Shown here in pieces: positions 25,276 to 34,652 of a stretch of DNA of 54,736 nt. Source of the DNA: Terriglobia bacterium (GTDB lineage Bacteria > Acidobacteriota > Terriglobia > Terriglobales > Acidobacteriaceae); the NCBI GenBank assembly GCA_020072585.1, contig JAIQGL010000038.1:1-54736 (forward strand). The letters run 5' to 3'. Each line of letters opens with the position of its first letter. Position 1 is the first letter of the stretch. The notes under the pieces were generated by a model, which saw nothing but the letters and a program-made list of their open reading frames with translations, did no database searches and was not told where the DNA came from. Both the position numbers and the translations under genes were made by a program.

Positions 25276-26952
25276 TTATCCATTCGCCTTCAACAACTGC
25301 TCCGCGTGCTGGCGCGAAGTCTCTGTCAGAGTTGCGCCGCTCAACATTCGCGCAATCTCTTCCGTTTGCTCAGGTGGCGTAAGTGCGCGAACAATGGTTC
25401 GCGTTCGCCCGGCCGCCTCGCGCTTCTCAATTAAATAATGATGGTCAGCAAAGGATGCGATCTGCGGCAGATGCGTGATGCAAAGTACCTGGTTCGCCCG
25501 CGCCAGCGACTTCAGCTTCTTTCCCACCGCCTCCGCCGCCCGGCCGCCAATGCCGGTATCGATCTCGTCAAACACCAGCGTCCGCTGTGTTCCGCCCTTG
25601 GTCTTCTTGCCTGCATCGATGGTCGCTTTCAATGCCAGCATCACACGGGAAAGCTCTCCGCCTGAAGCAATCTGCTCCACCGGCTTGAGCGGCTCGCCCG
25701 GATTGGGAGAAATAAGGTAAGCCACGCTGTCGAAGCCGGAGGCCGTCCAGTTCGCCGGCTCGTCCGAACCCGAAACCTCAATCCTGAATTGCGCTTTCAT
25801 GGCCAGCTGGTTGATTTCTGTCTCGACCAACTTTTGCAACTCGCGCGCCGCGCTATAGCGCCGCTTGGAAACCACCTGCGCCGCAGCCAGATAGGCGGCC
25901 GCCGCAGTCGCGAGCTGCTTCTTCAGATCACGCACAACGTCTTCGCGATTTTCCAGTTCGTCAAGCTTGCGCGCAACGTCTTCACCATAGGCAATCACCT
26001 CATCCACGGTGCCGCCATACTTGCGCTTGAGTCTGTCCAGAAGGGCCAACCGGTCTTCCACCTCGGCCAGGCGTTCAGGAGATGCATCAATGCCATCGGC
26101 ATAATCGCGGGCGGTAGCGCTCACGTCCTCAATCGCAGCCCTGGCGGATTCCAGCGACGCCAGCGCTTCCAGAAACTTCGCGTCAAAGCGTGCCAGTTCC
26201 TCTAATTGCTTCCGCGCGGCAGAGAGGTTCGTCAGCGCCGACGAATCATCTTCATATAAGACCTGGTAGGCTGCCGTTGCTGCTCCAAGGAGCTTTTCGG
26301 AGTTGGCCAGGACGCGCTTCTCCGTCTCCAGTTTCTGGTCTTCTCCCGGCTTGAGCCTGGCAGCTTCAATCTCTTTCTTCTGGAAGCTCCACAGGTCAGC
26401 CATGCGCAGCCGGTCTTGCTCATCGCGATCAAGCTGCGCCAGCCGCTCGCGAACTCCAGTCCATGTGGCATATTTTTCCGCCAGATCGCCAAGATCGTGC
26501 CCCGCATATGTATCCAGCAATCCCAGGCGCGCCGTTTCATCAAAGGCCAGGATCGTTTCGTTCTGTGCGTGGATTGACGCCAGCGCCGGCGCCAGCGCCC
26601 GGAGCAATGCCACCGTGGCTGGCTGATTATTGACGAATACCCGCCCCTTGCCACCTACCGCAATCTCACGCTTCACGATGATCTGATTGCCTTCCGGCTC
26701 TATGCCGTTTTCTTCAAGGATTCGTGCCAGCCGTTTTTCCTCAACCTCAAACACGCCGCTCACCACGGACTTTTCCGCGCCGTGACGGATCATCTCCGTG
26801 GAAGCTTTGTCACCTAAAAGCAATGAAAGCGCGTCAATCAGGATGGACTTGCCTGCGCCTGTCTCGCCCGTGAGAAGGTTCAGTCCGGAGGCGAACTCTA
26901 CCGCCAGACTGTCAATCACGGCATAATTTTCAACGCGCAGCTCCAGCAACAC
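25276..26952 (-). CDS. recN: DNA repair ATPase RecN
   Basis: The 558-residue SMC-like protein acts in recombinational repair of double-strand breaks. The Walker A motif GETGAGKS is at residues 29-36, long coiled-coil segments fill the middle, and the C-terminal half has LSRVMLALKA (signature) followed by LVFDEIDTGIGG (Walker B) and CITHLPQIASFADHHYLI. Length is typical. Confidence 0.96.
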   Translation of the reverse strand: MLLELRVENYAVIDSLAVEFASGLNLLTGETGAGKSILIDALSLLLGDKASTEMIRHGAEKSVVSGVFEVEEKRLARILEENGIEPEGNQIIVKREIAVGGKGRVFVNNQPATVALLRALAPALASIHAQNETILAFDETARLGLLDTYAGHDLGDLAEKYATWTGVRERLAQLDRDEQDRLRMADLWSFQKKEIEAARLKPGEDQKLETEKRVLANSEKLLGAATAAYQVLYEDDSSALTNLSAARKQLEELARFDAKFLEALASLESARAAIEDVSATARDYADGIDASPERLAEVEDRLALLDRLKRKYGGTVDEVIAYGEDVARKLDELENREDVVRDLKKQLATAAAAYLAAAQVVSKRRYSAARELQKLVETEINQLAMKAQFRIEVSGSDEPANWTASGFDSVAYLISPNPGEPLKPVEQIASGGELSRVMLALKATIDAGKKTKGGTQRTLVFDEIDTGIGGRAAEAVGKKLKSLARANQVLCITHLPQIASFADHHYLIEKREAAGRTRTIVRALTPPEQTEEIARMLSGATLTETSRQHAEQLLKANG

Positions 26953-26995
26953 CGGTGGAAACCTCAGAAGGAAATTGAGCGCAGTCTAACACGGA

Positions 26996-27544
26996 TCAAG
27001 AGGTCTCGCCTTCTTCCTTTTCAGCCAGTAGCTTCTTTCTGACCTCGGCTTCCAATGCCGGGTTTTTGATGACGGCCGCAATCCAATCTGAGCATGTGTA
27101 CACATAGTCTTCTGCTGGCCAAGCGCAGTTGAGAAAAAACCAGACTGCCTCCTCGATTGACTCTTGCGAGTGTGCAGTTGTGAATACAACATTCCGGTCT
27201 GTCTCATCTGGATTGCGTTGAACTATTGCCTCGTCGAAGGCGTCCTCAACTTTTCTACATTCCGGCCCCCACGCACAAACATAGATGGCCCCTCGATCAA
27301 GCAGCCGCTCCGCGACAGCGCAGATTGAGTGATTACGTATCTCCGTCGCATCCATTGCAATGAGGAGTACGAAATGAGGCCCCGAAGGCGTGATCAGAGT
27401 GGGCAGTTCCTCCAGTGTCTGGGCCATGCAGAGGGAGACTGTCTTCTCTGGAAAATCATCATCGAACTTGTAGTGAGCGATTCTCTCCACCGTTTGGCGT
27501 CCGTTTTGCCGCCCTTTGGTTTTGTCTTCAGCCACGGGAAACAA
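26996..27544 (-). CDS. Hypothetical cytoplasmic protein
   Basis: The frame opens at a TTG at 27544 and would give 182 residues; a GTG at 27535 is an alternative start, and both overlap the stop of the upstream membrane gene. The sequence looks like an alpha/beta protein (HFVLLIAMDATEIRNHSI, then GAIYVCAWGPECRKVEDAFDE, then NVVFTTAHSQESIEEAVWFF). A conserved family seems likely but I cannot name it. Paired with the membrane protein gene that overlaps it, so the two may act together. Confidence 0.6.
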   Translation of the reverse strand: MFPVAEDKTKGRQNGRQTVERIAHYKFDDDFPEKTVSLCMAQTLEELPTLITPSGPHFVLLIAMDATEIRNHSICAVAERLLDRGAIYVCAWGPECRKVEDAFDEAIVQRNPDETDRNVVFTTAHSQESIEEAVWFFLNCAWPAEDYVYTCSDWIAAVIKNPALEAEVRKKLLAEKEEGETS

Positions 27545-27911
27545 GGCCTTGCTTTTTCATCCTCAGCCAGTCACCGATCAACGCGGCAGGAGCGCTTATC
27601 AGCGCCCCAGTTTGCGACCACAATGCACCCTGACCCGGGCGGCCGGCCATGGATACGATTGCTGCCACAGCGATAATTACCGTCAGAAGCATGCCGCAGA
27701 TCATGTCAGAACGGGCGCCAAGAGCGCTGCCAGCAAAGCCGCCGGCAAAAGCCAACACAATGCCAGCAACAACACTGATCACAATGAAATTCAGTGGCGC
27801 TGGTCCATGCGGATCAACCTTTGCCAGATAAAACATCAGGACCGAGCCGCCGGCAAAGATAACGTCGCCCAGGACAACTCCTAAAATCGTCTTGACCGCG
27901 GTTGAGTTCAT
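27528..27911 (-). CDS. Hypothetical four-helix membrane protein
   Basis: The 127-residue product has about four hydrophobic segments: near the N-terminus, then FIVISVVAGIVLAFAGGFAGSA, MLLTVIIAVAAIVSMAG and a shorter one. No catalytic motif is seen. It overlaps the following 182-residue gene by up to 17 bases, suggesting cotranscription. No family is recognised. Confidence 0.6.
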   Translation of the reverse strand: MNSTAVKTILGVVLGDVIFAGGSVLMFYLAKVDPHGPAPLNFIVISVVAGIVLAFAGGFAGSALGARSDMICGMLLTVIIAVAAIVSMAGRPGQGALWSQTGALISAPAALIGDWLRMKKQGLVSRG

Positions 27912-27976
27912 TGTGAAGTCAGATTATAGATGCTGAGGGGCGCAAGTTCCCGCAAGCAGCCTGGGGGTTCCCAACC

Positions 27977-28214
27977 CATGACTACCAGGTGGCCATTCTC
28001 TTGGACGAGCCCCCAACCAGGCTCTATCACCACATGGAGTTGCTGGAAGGAGCCGGGCTCGTGCTTTTGGTGGACACGCGTCGCAAAGCGCGGGACGGTG
28101 GAGAAATACTATTACGCCAGCGCCGCGGAATTTGTAGTAGACCGCAAGTTGCTTGAGCGTAAAGGTGGCGCGCGGCGGGCAACCACCGGATATGAGTCCT
28201 TGTTCCTCCGATGA
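27977..28214 (+). pseudogene. ArsR-type winged-helix regulator remnant, frameshifted
   Basis: Frame one from 27977 reads DYQVAILLDEPPTRLYHHM then ELLEGAGLVLLVDTR, the recognition-helix and wing region of ArsR-like regulators. The match then moves to another frame: AKRGTVEKYYYASAAEFVVD. The simplest explanation is one extra base near 28077-28085. No N-terminal helices are recognisable upstream, so the gene is also truncated. A perfect terminator hairpin follows its end, suggesting it was once a normal plus-strand unit. Confidence 0.7.
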
Positions 28215-28245
28215 CATCCCGCGCTCACGCGCGGGATGTTTGTTC
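28215..28245 (+). terminator. Intrinsic terminator, 10-bp stem
   Basis: CATCCCGCGC at 28215-28224 pairs perfectly with GCGCGGGATG at 28229-28238 around TCAC. T-rich sequence follows on the plus strand. It closes the regulator remnant. It also lies just beyond the stop of the convergent kelch gene, but on that side no T run follows. Confidence 0.75.
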
Positions 28246-28248
28246 GGT

Positions 28249-29688
28249 TTAACGACCGGGAGGCAACATTGTGACTGGTACAGGATTGGAAGGGATACCG
28301 TTTGCCACCACTTGCAAGGTGCCATCGCCTGTTTCAGCGTTGAGCGGTACATCAAACAATGTAGAAACGGGAGTCGTACCGGTAGCCACCCCCATGGTGC
28401 TGTGGTCGTGGGTTCTCATATAGAAGACGTGACCGGTGGCATTCATCGTAATTCGCACTAGAGGATAGTTGGTTGCCGCCTGGGCATCGTCTCCGTACAT
28501 CGCTCCCTGCGAGAGTCCGTTAAACTGCATTCCCGACACACTGTAATTGACCATTCCGAGGTGAAGAGCGGTATCAGACATGGAGGTAATCACGGGCTGC
28601 CATTGCGGGAAGTATGTTCCACTGGATGTGTAGAGCTGCACTTGGTTAGTCTGGTTCGTGAATAGGATTTCACCTGTGGGTAGCACCAGCAATCGTCCGA
28701 CAAAGGACGGGTAAGCGCTGGCTCCGGGTGGATTGGGTACCGCAACGATTCCTCTGCCGTTGAATTCGAAGAATTGCGTACCCGGCTGAAATACTCCAGG
28801 AGAGGCATTGATGAGCACATGCCCGTTGGGGATCAGGGCCGCGGGACCATCGGCAACGTCATACCCGCTGGGGAGGCTTGGCCCGACGGCCCAGCCTTGC
28901 GGGTCAGGATTATAAAGCGCCGTATTGGAATTTCCGCCGAGAGCCAGCACCTCGCCATCGGGCAACAGCACAGCTGGTCCGATCTCGCCGCTGTTGACCA
29001 GAGAGACCGGAGTATTCAATGCGGGAAACCAGCTGCCAAAAGCTGGATCGTAAATCTCTGCGTGACCACTGCTTGTCACGTCAATGGTAAGCACCTTGCC
29101 GTTGGCCAGTAGCGTCCAGCCTTCTTCCACGTTGCTATCGTTCTTGTTGGCGCCTGTGAAGGTCCATGTCAATGTGGACGGATTGAAGAGAAAAGCGGTA
29201 CCGGAGCAACATGGCCCCAGCATGAAGGTTCCATCGGCCAGAACGACACTTGAAGCATCGCCGATCTGCGTTACCCGGGGCGGCGGCGGAACTGAGCTCC
29301 ACGAATTGGAGACCGGGTCATAAAGCGCACCCAGTGTAGACTCTACGATTCCGGAATTGCCGTTATATTCTCCGCCTTCGATTATCACTCGTCCATCCCG
29401 CAGCACGGCAGAAGCATAATAGAGCGGCGCATATCCCGCAGGCATGCTGGCCAACTGGGACCACGTTCCGTTTCGGTAGCTGCCAAAACTGTCAGGCGCG
29501 AGCCGCCACCAGTTTCCAGTGCCAAAACCATTCGTGGTCATCTGTTGCACCATGACCGTGCTGTCGGTCAGCAACAGCGCGGTTCCTGCGGGGAAAGGAG
29601 GTTGATTATTGAGAGGGGCCCAGCTTTGGGCGCCTGCTAAGGTCAAGGCAAACAGCAGGACAAGTCCTGTTCCGAATTTACACGGCAT
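28249..29688 (-). CDS. Secreted kelch / galactose-oxidase-like protein
   Basis: The 479-residue protein starts with a signal peptide (cleavage expected after about AGAQS) and GGAGGAGA is its ribosome binding site. Kelch-type blades follow, with repeats such as VLRDGRVIIEGGEYNG, VLADGTFMLG, LLANGKVLTID and LLPDGEVLALGGN. The C-terminal part has QGAMYGDDAQAATNYPLVRIT, typical of the DUF1929 domain that closes galactose-oxidase-like proteins. Whether the copper centre is intact cannot be judged, so enzyme activity is unknown. It is divergent from the padR-type gene and shares operators with it. Confidence 0.8.
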   Translation of the reverse strand: MPCKFGTGLVLLFALTLAGAQSWAPLNNQPPFPAGTALLLTDSTVMVQQMTTNGFGTGNWWRLAPDSFGSYRNGTWSQLASMPAGYAPLYYASAVLRDGRVIIEGGEYNGNSGIVESTLGALYDPVSNSWSSVPPPPRVTQIGDASSVVLADGTFMLGPCCSGTAFLFNPSTLTWTFTGANKNDSNVEEGWTLLANGKVLTIDVTSSGHAEIYDPAFGSWFPALNTPVSLVNSGEIGPAVLLPDGEVLALGGNSNTALYNPDPQGWAVGPSLPSGYDVADGPAALIPNGHVLINASPGVFQPGTQFFEFNGRGIVAVPNPPGASAYPSFVGRLLVLPTGEILFTNQTNQVQLYTSSGTYFPQWQPVITSMSDTALHLGMVNYSVSGMQFNGLSQGAMYGDDAQAATNYPLVRITMNATGHVFYMRTHDHSTMGVATGTTPVSTLFDVPLNAETGDGTLQVVANGIPSNPVPVTMLPPGR

Positions 29689-29772
29689 CGTTCTCCTCCA
29701 TCTTGTACGGTGATTTGTATGCTGGTGTTACGGCTCGGTTTGAGTTAACTCCTTAATGTGCCTTCTTTACGT

Positions 29773-29813
29773 CTCTCCTAAAATACTTAGGAATATACAA
29801 TTACTCTCCTAAG
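29773..29813. promoter_or_regulatory. Upstream PadR half-sites
   Basis: CTCCTAA at 29775-29781 and its reverse complement-like CTTAGGA at 29786-29792 form one site, and TCTCCTAAG at 29805-29813 is another copy. These are the same words as in the palindrome at 29896-29925. They sit nearer the kelch start than the regulator start, so they may control the kelch gene. Confidence 0.6.
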
Positions 29814-29895
29814 ATGTCAAGGAGAGAAATGCAGGGGATGATGCCGTGCGAATTTACGGCGCAAACCGGGGGTTAACAAAGTCACCGCCTTGACA

Positions 29896-29925
29896 ACTTA
29901 GGAGAGCCACGTTAATCTCCTAAGT
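29896..29925. promoter_or_regulatory. Perfect PadR-type operator palindrome
   Basis: ACTTAGGAGA at 29896-29905 and TCTCCTAAGT at 29916-29925 are exact reverse complements with 10 bases between. The right arm ends 16 bases before the regulator ATG at 29941, so binding should block its promoter or early elongation. PadR family regulators usually repress their own genes through such dyads; the assignment is by family habit and position. Confidence 0.75.
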
Positions 29926-29940
29926 AATTTAGGGGGATGG

Positions 29941-30282
29941 ATGACCGACCAAGCGCAGATTCTTCCCGGTACTCTCGATCTTCTTATTCTGAAGGCAGTT
30001 TCTCTCGGTCCGCTCCATGGCTATGGGGTTCTTCTGCGCATAGGGCAGATCTCCGGGCAGATGCTGTTGATCGAACAGGGAGCGCTCTATCCCGCATTGT
30101 TCCGCCTGGTGCGGCAGGGATTTCTGAAAGCAAGCTGGGGCACGTCAGAGAACAATCGTCGCGCCAAGTTTTACGAACTTACCTCCGCGGGTCGCAAGCG
30201 TCTGCGCGAGGAAGTGAAGGGGTGGAACCGGCTTGCCGAAGCCATTGCTTCTGCGCTTGCCGCTCAACCGGAGGAAACATGA
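29941..30282 (+). CDS. PadR-family transcriptional regulator
   Basis: The 113-residue protein begins ILPGTLDLLILKAVSLGPLHGYGV, the usual PadR N-terminus with a winged helix, and continues with EQGALYPALFRLVRQGF and a short C-terminal helix. AGGGGG is the ribosome binding site. Such regulators in Acidobacteriota are often followed by a permease gene; here a GGAGG and an ATGA-overlapping start remain at its 3' end but no partner gene follows. Operator copies lie upstream. Confidence 0.93.
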   Translation: MTDQAQILPGTLDLLILKAVSLGPLHGYGVLLRIGQISGQMLLIEQGALYPALFRLVRQGFLKASWGTSENNRRAKFYELTSAGRKRLREEVKGWNRLAEAIASALAAQPEET

Positions 30283-30340
30283 ATTTGTGGCCTGCATGCG
30301 CAGCCTTGCCAGCAGGTTGCGCCCTGGTTTTTTGCCAAGG

Positions 30341-31933
30341 CTATGCTGACTTCACCATGATTTCCGCCGCGCGCTCCGCCAGCGCACAGATAGTGCGCGA
30401 AGGATTCACCCCAAGCGGTGTTGGAATAATGGCCCCATCCATTACATAAAGGCCCTTGTAAGCAAAGACCTCTCCGGCGTGGTCCACCACGCCATTCTGG
30501 CTGGTGGTTCCCATGTTGCAACCGCCCAGCGGATGTGGAGTGATGAGCGCATTTTTCCACCACGGCGCGGGCAGTGCGACTCCTCCGGTTTTATTGGAAA
30601 GCTCCACCTGAGTGTTGATCTCTGTCTGGAAAGCCGGGATGGATTTTATTACTTCCCACTTCAGGTCAAGGCGCAGGTTGCCAAAGATCCACAAGGGACG
30701 CTTGAGCCTGCATTCGCCGTTGCCGGCGTCAACACCGTTGGCGAACCAGGGCATGAGGTGAGTAATAGCATCATCTTTCCCCTGCAGCTGGGATTGAAGC
30801 CATGCAATCAGCTGCTGGAATGGATGGTTCTTGATCCCCGCCGCCAGTGAGGCCTGCATGTGCATGTCCAGCACATTGGGAATACCACCGTTCTCTATGA
30901 TGAATGACTGGCCTCCGCGGCTGCGGTCCAGAAAATTGATGCCGCTGCTGATCGTTGGACCCACGCGAGGATAAATATTCCTCTGCGGGTAGAAAGCAGG
31001 CGTTAGAAAATCGCCGTTGCTGCTCCAGTTCTTTCCCAGGAACCTGCTGACGTTGGGCAGGGTCTTGAACTGGTCACGGCAGCGCAACAGAAGTTCCGTG
31101 GATCCCATGGATCCGGCCGCAATAATCACCCGCCCGGCGTCTTCGCTGCCGGGCATGCGCAGCCCGTTTCCCAGACGGTCAAAAGAGACACGATAGCCTG
31201 TACCCTGGGGTTCTATCCTGGTGACCATGTGCAGCGGGCGTATTTCCGCCAGCCCTGTTTGTTCCGCCAGAAACAGATAGTTCACATCCAGAGTGTTCTT
31301 TGCCTTGACCGGACAGCCAAAATCACACCTGCCAAGGTGTACACATGTGCCCTGCTTCGCCCCATGCTTATTCACGTGCTCATAGGAATCAGCTTCCGTG
31401 GGGGGATGGGCCGGATCTAAGTCTAGGTCCTGGCGAAAGCTGACAGCGATGGGAAGCGGCTGGCCAGCAGCCCCGATCTTTGCTGCTGCCTCATTGAGTA
31501 ATTGAACGCGAGGGTTCTCCTGGTTTGTCGGAAGATACTGCAGATCAAGAACGTCCCCTGCGAGCTGGAAATAAGGGCGCAATACCTTCCCGGAGATTTC
31601 CGCGGGCCAAGGATCTTTGAAAACATCGTCCGGAGGGATGATCGACACATTGGCATAGATCAGCGAACCTCCACCTACTCCGGCGCCCACAACCACTGAC
31701 ATGCCCTTGAACATGCGCAGATCAGTCCATCCATTCAACAACTCCGGACGCTCCTGGTCCCAGATCCACGGATCCAGCAAGTCTTCAGGATATTTGGTAA
31801 CGCCGGGACCTGACTTGTTGTCCCATCTGCGACCTCGCTCAAGAATCAGGACCTTTGCGCCGACTTGCGCCAGGCGGCAAGCTGTAATTGCGCCACCAAA
31901 ACCACTGCCAATTACGATCACATCAAAGCTCAT
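30341..31933 (-). CDS. GMC oxidoreductase, cholesterol-oxidase-like
   Basis: The 530-residue flavoprotein has the FAD motif GSGFGGA at residues 9-15, GVGGGSLIYANV about 90 residues on, a cysteine-rich stretch CVHLGRCDFGCPVKAKNTLD, and the C-terminal GMC phrases PHPLGGCNM and GLYVMDGAIIPTPLGVNP. No signal peptide is seen, so it is probably cytoplasmic. Substrate is unknown; relatives act on sterols, alcohols and aldehydes. A paralogue lies 70 bases upstream on the same strand, broken by a frameshift. The 3' end comes close to the padR gene, leaving 58 bases. Confidence 0.88.
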   Translation of the reverse strand: MSFDVIVIGSGFGGAITACRLAQVGAKVLILERGRRWDNKSGPGVTKYPEDLLDPWIWDQERPELLNGWTDLRMFKGMSVVVGAGVGGGSLIYANVSIIPPDDVFKDPWPAEISGKVLRPYFQLAGDVLDLQYLPTNQENPRVQLLNEAAAKIGAAGQPLPIAVSFRQDLDLDPAHPPTEADSYEHVNKHGAKQGTCVHLGRCDFGCPVKAKNTLDVNYLFLAEQTGLAEIRPLHMVTRIEPQGTGYRVSFDRLGNGLRMPGSEDAGRVIIAAGSMGSTELLLRCRDQFKTLPNVSRFLGKNWSSNGDFLTPAFYPQRNIYPRVGPTISSGINFLDRSRGGQSFIIENGGIPNVLDMHMQASLAAGIKNHPFQQLIAWLQSQLQGKDDAITHLMPWFANGVDAGNGECRLKRPLWIFGNLRLDLKWEVIKSIPAFQTEINTQVELSNKTGGVALPAPWWKNALITPHPLGGCNMGTTSQNGVVDHAGEVFAYKGLYVMDGAIIPTPLGVNPSRTICALAERAAEIMVKSA

Positions 31934-32003
31934 ACAGTCTTCCTACTGGATAACGTTGTTGAGTTCCTGGTTCCGGCCTGTGGCCGTTTTAGTTCGCTCC
32001 CGC

Positions 32004-33621
32004 TCAGGCACTCCCTGCTGGAGGCTTGGCAATCATGATCGCCGCAGCGCGTTCCGCCATGGCGGCAATTGTGTGCACCGGATTCAGTCCGATCGGCGTC
32101 GCTACCGTGGACCCATCGATCACGTACAGGTTCTCGTAGCCAAATACCTGCCCTCTGTGGTCCACCACACCTGTCTGCGCGTTATTGCCCATATTGCATC
32201 CGCCAAGCGAATGCGGCGAGACCAAGGTGTCTTTCCACCACGGAAATACCAGGGCGCGGCCGCCGGTCTTCTCTGAGAGTTCTACATGGGTTTTGATCTG
32301 CGCCTCAAAAACCGGCAGGGACTTGGTAATGTCCCAATGCAGATGCAACCGCTTGCGCCCGAAGAAATACCAGGGACGTTTTAGCTGGTATTCACCATTG
32401 CCGGCATCGATTCCATTGGCGAACCAGGGCATAAGGTGCGGCAGGGGATTTTCCTTCTGGACCTCTTTTTGCAGCCATGCAATCAGACGCTGAAAAGGAT
32501 GATGGCTGGCAGCAGGCGCATTCACGGCTTTTGCCGACTCCAGATGTTTGAAAAGGAGATTGGGCATTCCACCATCTTCAATCCCGAACGCCTGCCCATC
32601 ACGGCTGCGGTCACCAAAATCAATAGCGCTGTTGATGTTCGGGCCCACGTATGGATAAAGCATTCTGTCTTTGTAAAAAGCAGTGGTCAGAAGGTCTCCG
32701 TTGCTACTCCAGTTTTTTCCCAGGAACCTGCTGACATTGGGCAGGGTCTTGTACTGGTCACGGCAGCGCAACAGCAACTCGGTGGAACCCATAGAGCCCG
32801 CGGCCAGAATCACGCGGCTTGCGTCTTCACTGCCGCCAATGCGCCGGCCATTCTCAAGCCTGTCAAAGTAAACGCGGTAGCCGGCACCCTGGCTCTCAAT
32901 CCGGTTCACGATGTGGAGCGGACGCAATTCCGCACCTTTTTTCTGCGCAATGAAAAGGTAGTTCACGTCCAGAGTATTCTTGGCCTTGACCGGGCAGCCA
33001 AAATCGCATATTCCGGCGTGAATACATGTGCCTTGTCTGGCGCCATACTTGTTCACATGCTCAACGGAATCTGCTTCCGTGGGAGGGTTCGCAGGATCAA
33101 GTTTCAGGTCTTTGCGGAAAGCAATCGCCTGCGGCACCGTGGCAAAACGGTCTCCCGCTCCGATTTTTTCCGCTCCCTCTTTGATCAGGCGGACGCGTGG
33201 GTTCCACTGGCCGGGCGGCAGTACCTGAAGTTCCAGCATGTCCGCGACCTTGTTGTAGTAAGGCTGCAACTCGGCTTTGGTGATCTCCTGTGGCCACGGG
33301 GCAGTAAAAATACTGGCTGGAGCTTCACGGAATATGCTGGCATAGATCAATGAGCCGCCGCCCACGCCCGCTCCCGCAACAATGGTCATGGTGCCGAAGT
33401 TCCTGACATCGGTCCATCCGTTGAAAAGCTCAGGACAATTCTGGTCCCAGATCCAGGGGTCGGTAACGCGCTGCGGATAAGCCGTGACGCCGGGGCCGGC
33501 CTTGGGCTCCCAGCGCCTGCCACGCTCCAGAAATGAGTACCTTCATCCCTGCTTCCGCCAGGCGGCACCCAGTAATTGCGCCGCCAAAGCCGCTGCCGAT
33601 GACGATCACATCAAATCCCAT
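32004..33621 (-). pseudogene. Second GMC oxidoreductase, frameshifted
   Basis: An ATG at 33621 with GGAGG upstream opens a frame with GSGFGGAITGCRLAEAG. After KVLI the frame fails; the correct continuation LERGRRWEPKAGPGV appears one base further on. Position 33531-33533 reads AAA on the plus strand where AA would restore it. Downstream all GMC features are intact through to 32004, including GVGGGSLIYAS, a cysteine-rich loop and PHSLGGCNM. The total length is 1618 bases, one more than a multiple of three. It is either a genuine one-base mutation or a base-call error in a homopolymer; everything else looks functional. Confidence 0.8.
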
Positions 33622-34185
33622 AAGGTCCTCCATGGCGTTGCAAGAATCTCAGGTTTTTTTAGATAACGATGCGTGGCCCTGCGAAAAATAGATTTAGCTG
33701 CTTGCGCCTACCTTGGCGGGAAACGTACATAAAACGCGGGCTATCAACTTGCAGTCTTAAGCTAAAGCGTTCTACGCACTAAACAAATAGAAGGGCCCAA
33801 AAACTATGGCGCTTCTATCTTCATAAAATTTGTCAGGAGCGATTTCCAGATAGTACTACCGCTTTGGGCCTCTGAAACAACAAAAAATAGAGTTTGCCCT
33901 GGGAAACGAAGGTAACAAGATCAGAAGAAAAACGATGGCGGAGAGTAGCGGACGATTTCAGAACTTTTGCATTGCTAAGTCCTTCAAATCCAACGGAGGG
34001 CATTTTAGCGAGCATGTGAACTGTCGTATCCGACGGCTTCCTGCATTTCAGAATCGGACCAGCCTTCTGCGCCGATAGCTTCCGTGTAGCCGTAATCCAG
34101 AGTCGTGCATTGCAAGCATCTAATGCATGATTGCCGCCAAGCTAGCAAGGCCACGAAACCGATCCTTTTTCTGTCAGGGGAGTCT
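33622..34185. other. Intergenic stretch with a dispersed-repeat-like segment
   Basis: No gene was recognised; short frames have no family features. Bases about 33910-33990 resemble 40505-40580 (shared TGGCGGAGAG, flanking A-rich part, and a GCATT-CTAAG-like block downstream), suggesting a degraded repeat. Promoters for the leftward GMC gene should lie here but no good sigma-70 pair stands out. Confidence 0.4.
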
Positions 34186-34587
34186 TCAGCGTGCAGTGTT
34201 CTGTCGCCGTCGCTGCTCACTTGCTTTCATGATTTCGCTCATGTCCGCCGCTGGCCGTATCTCGAAAATGCTGCCGTACTTCAGGGCCGGGTGCTGCGCC
34301 ATGAGCTGCTGAGCATGATTCATGTCCCGCGCCTCAAGGACGAGAATGCCGCCGAGTTGTTCCTTGGTCTCCGCAAAGGGACCGTCCGTCGTTGCGACCT
34401 TGCCGTTCTTCCAGTACAGGGTCAAGGCGGTTTCCGGAGGCTGAAGCGCTTCTCCACCAGCCCAATGCCCGTTGGCGCGAAGATGGTCATCATACTCAAA
34501 GCATGTGTCGAACATGGCGCGTTGCTCGTCCTCGGTCATGGCTTCATGTTTGCCTTTGTCGTAGTATCCCAAACAGATGTATTTCAT
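34186..34587 (-). CDS. YCII/DGPF-domain protein
   Basis: The 133-residue protein starts at MKYICLGYYD with GAGGAG upstream; a longer frame is possible but less likely. It contains TTDGPFAETKEQLGG, the hallmark of the DGPF (YCII-related) family. Function of the family is unknown, but members are consistently encoded next to ECF42 sigma factors. It is the last gene of the operon. Confidence 0.88.
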   Translation of the reverse strand: MKYICLGYYDKGKHEAMTEDEQRAMFDTCFEYDDHLRANGHWAGGEALQPPETALTLYWKNGKVATTDGPFAETKEQLGGILVLEARDMNHAQQLMAQHPALKYGSIFEIRPAADMSEIMKASEQRRRQNTAR

Positions 34588-34652
34588 TGTTCTTCTCCTC
34601 TTTTTTCTGCCTTGTGTGGGAGCCAACAGCACAGCGGTCGCAGATTGTTCTG

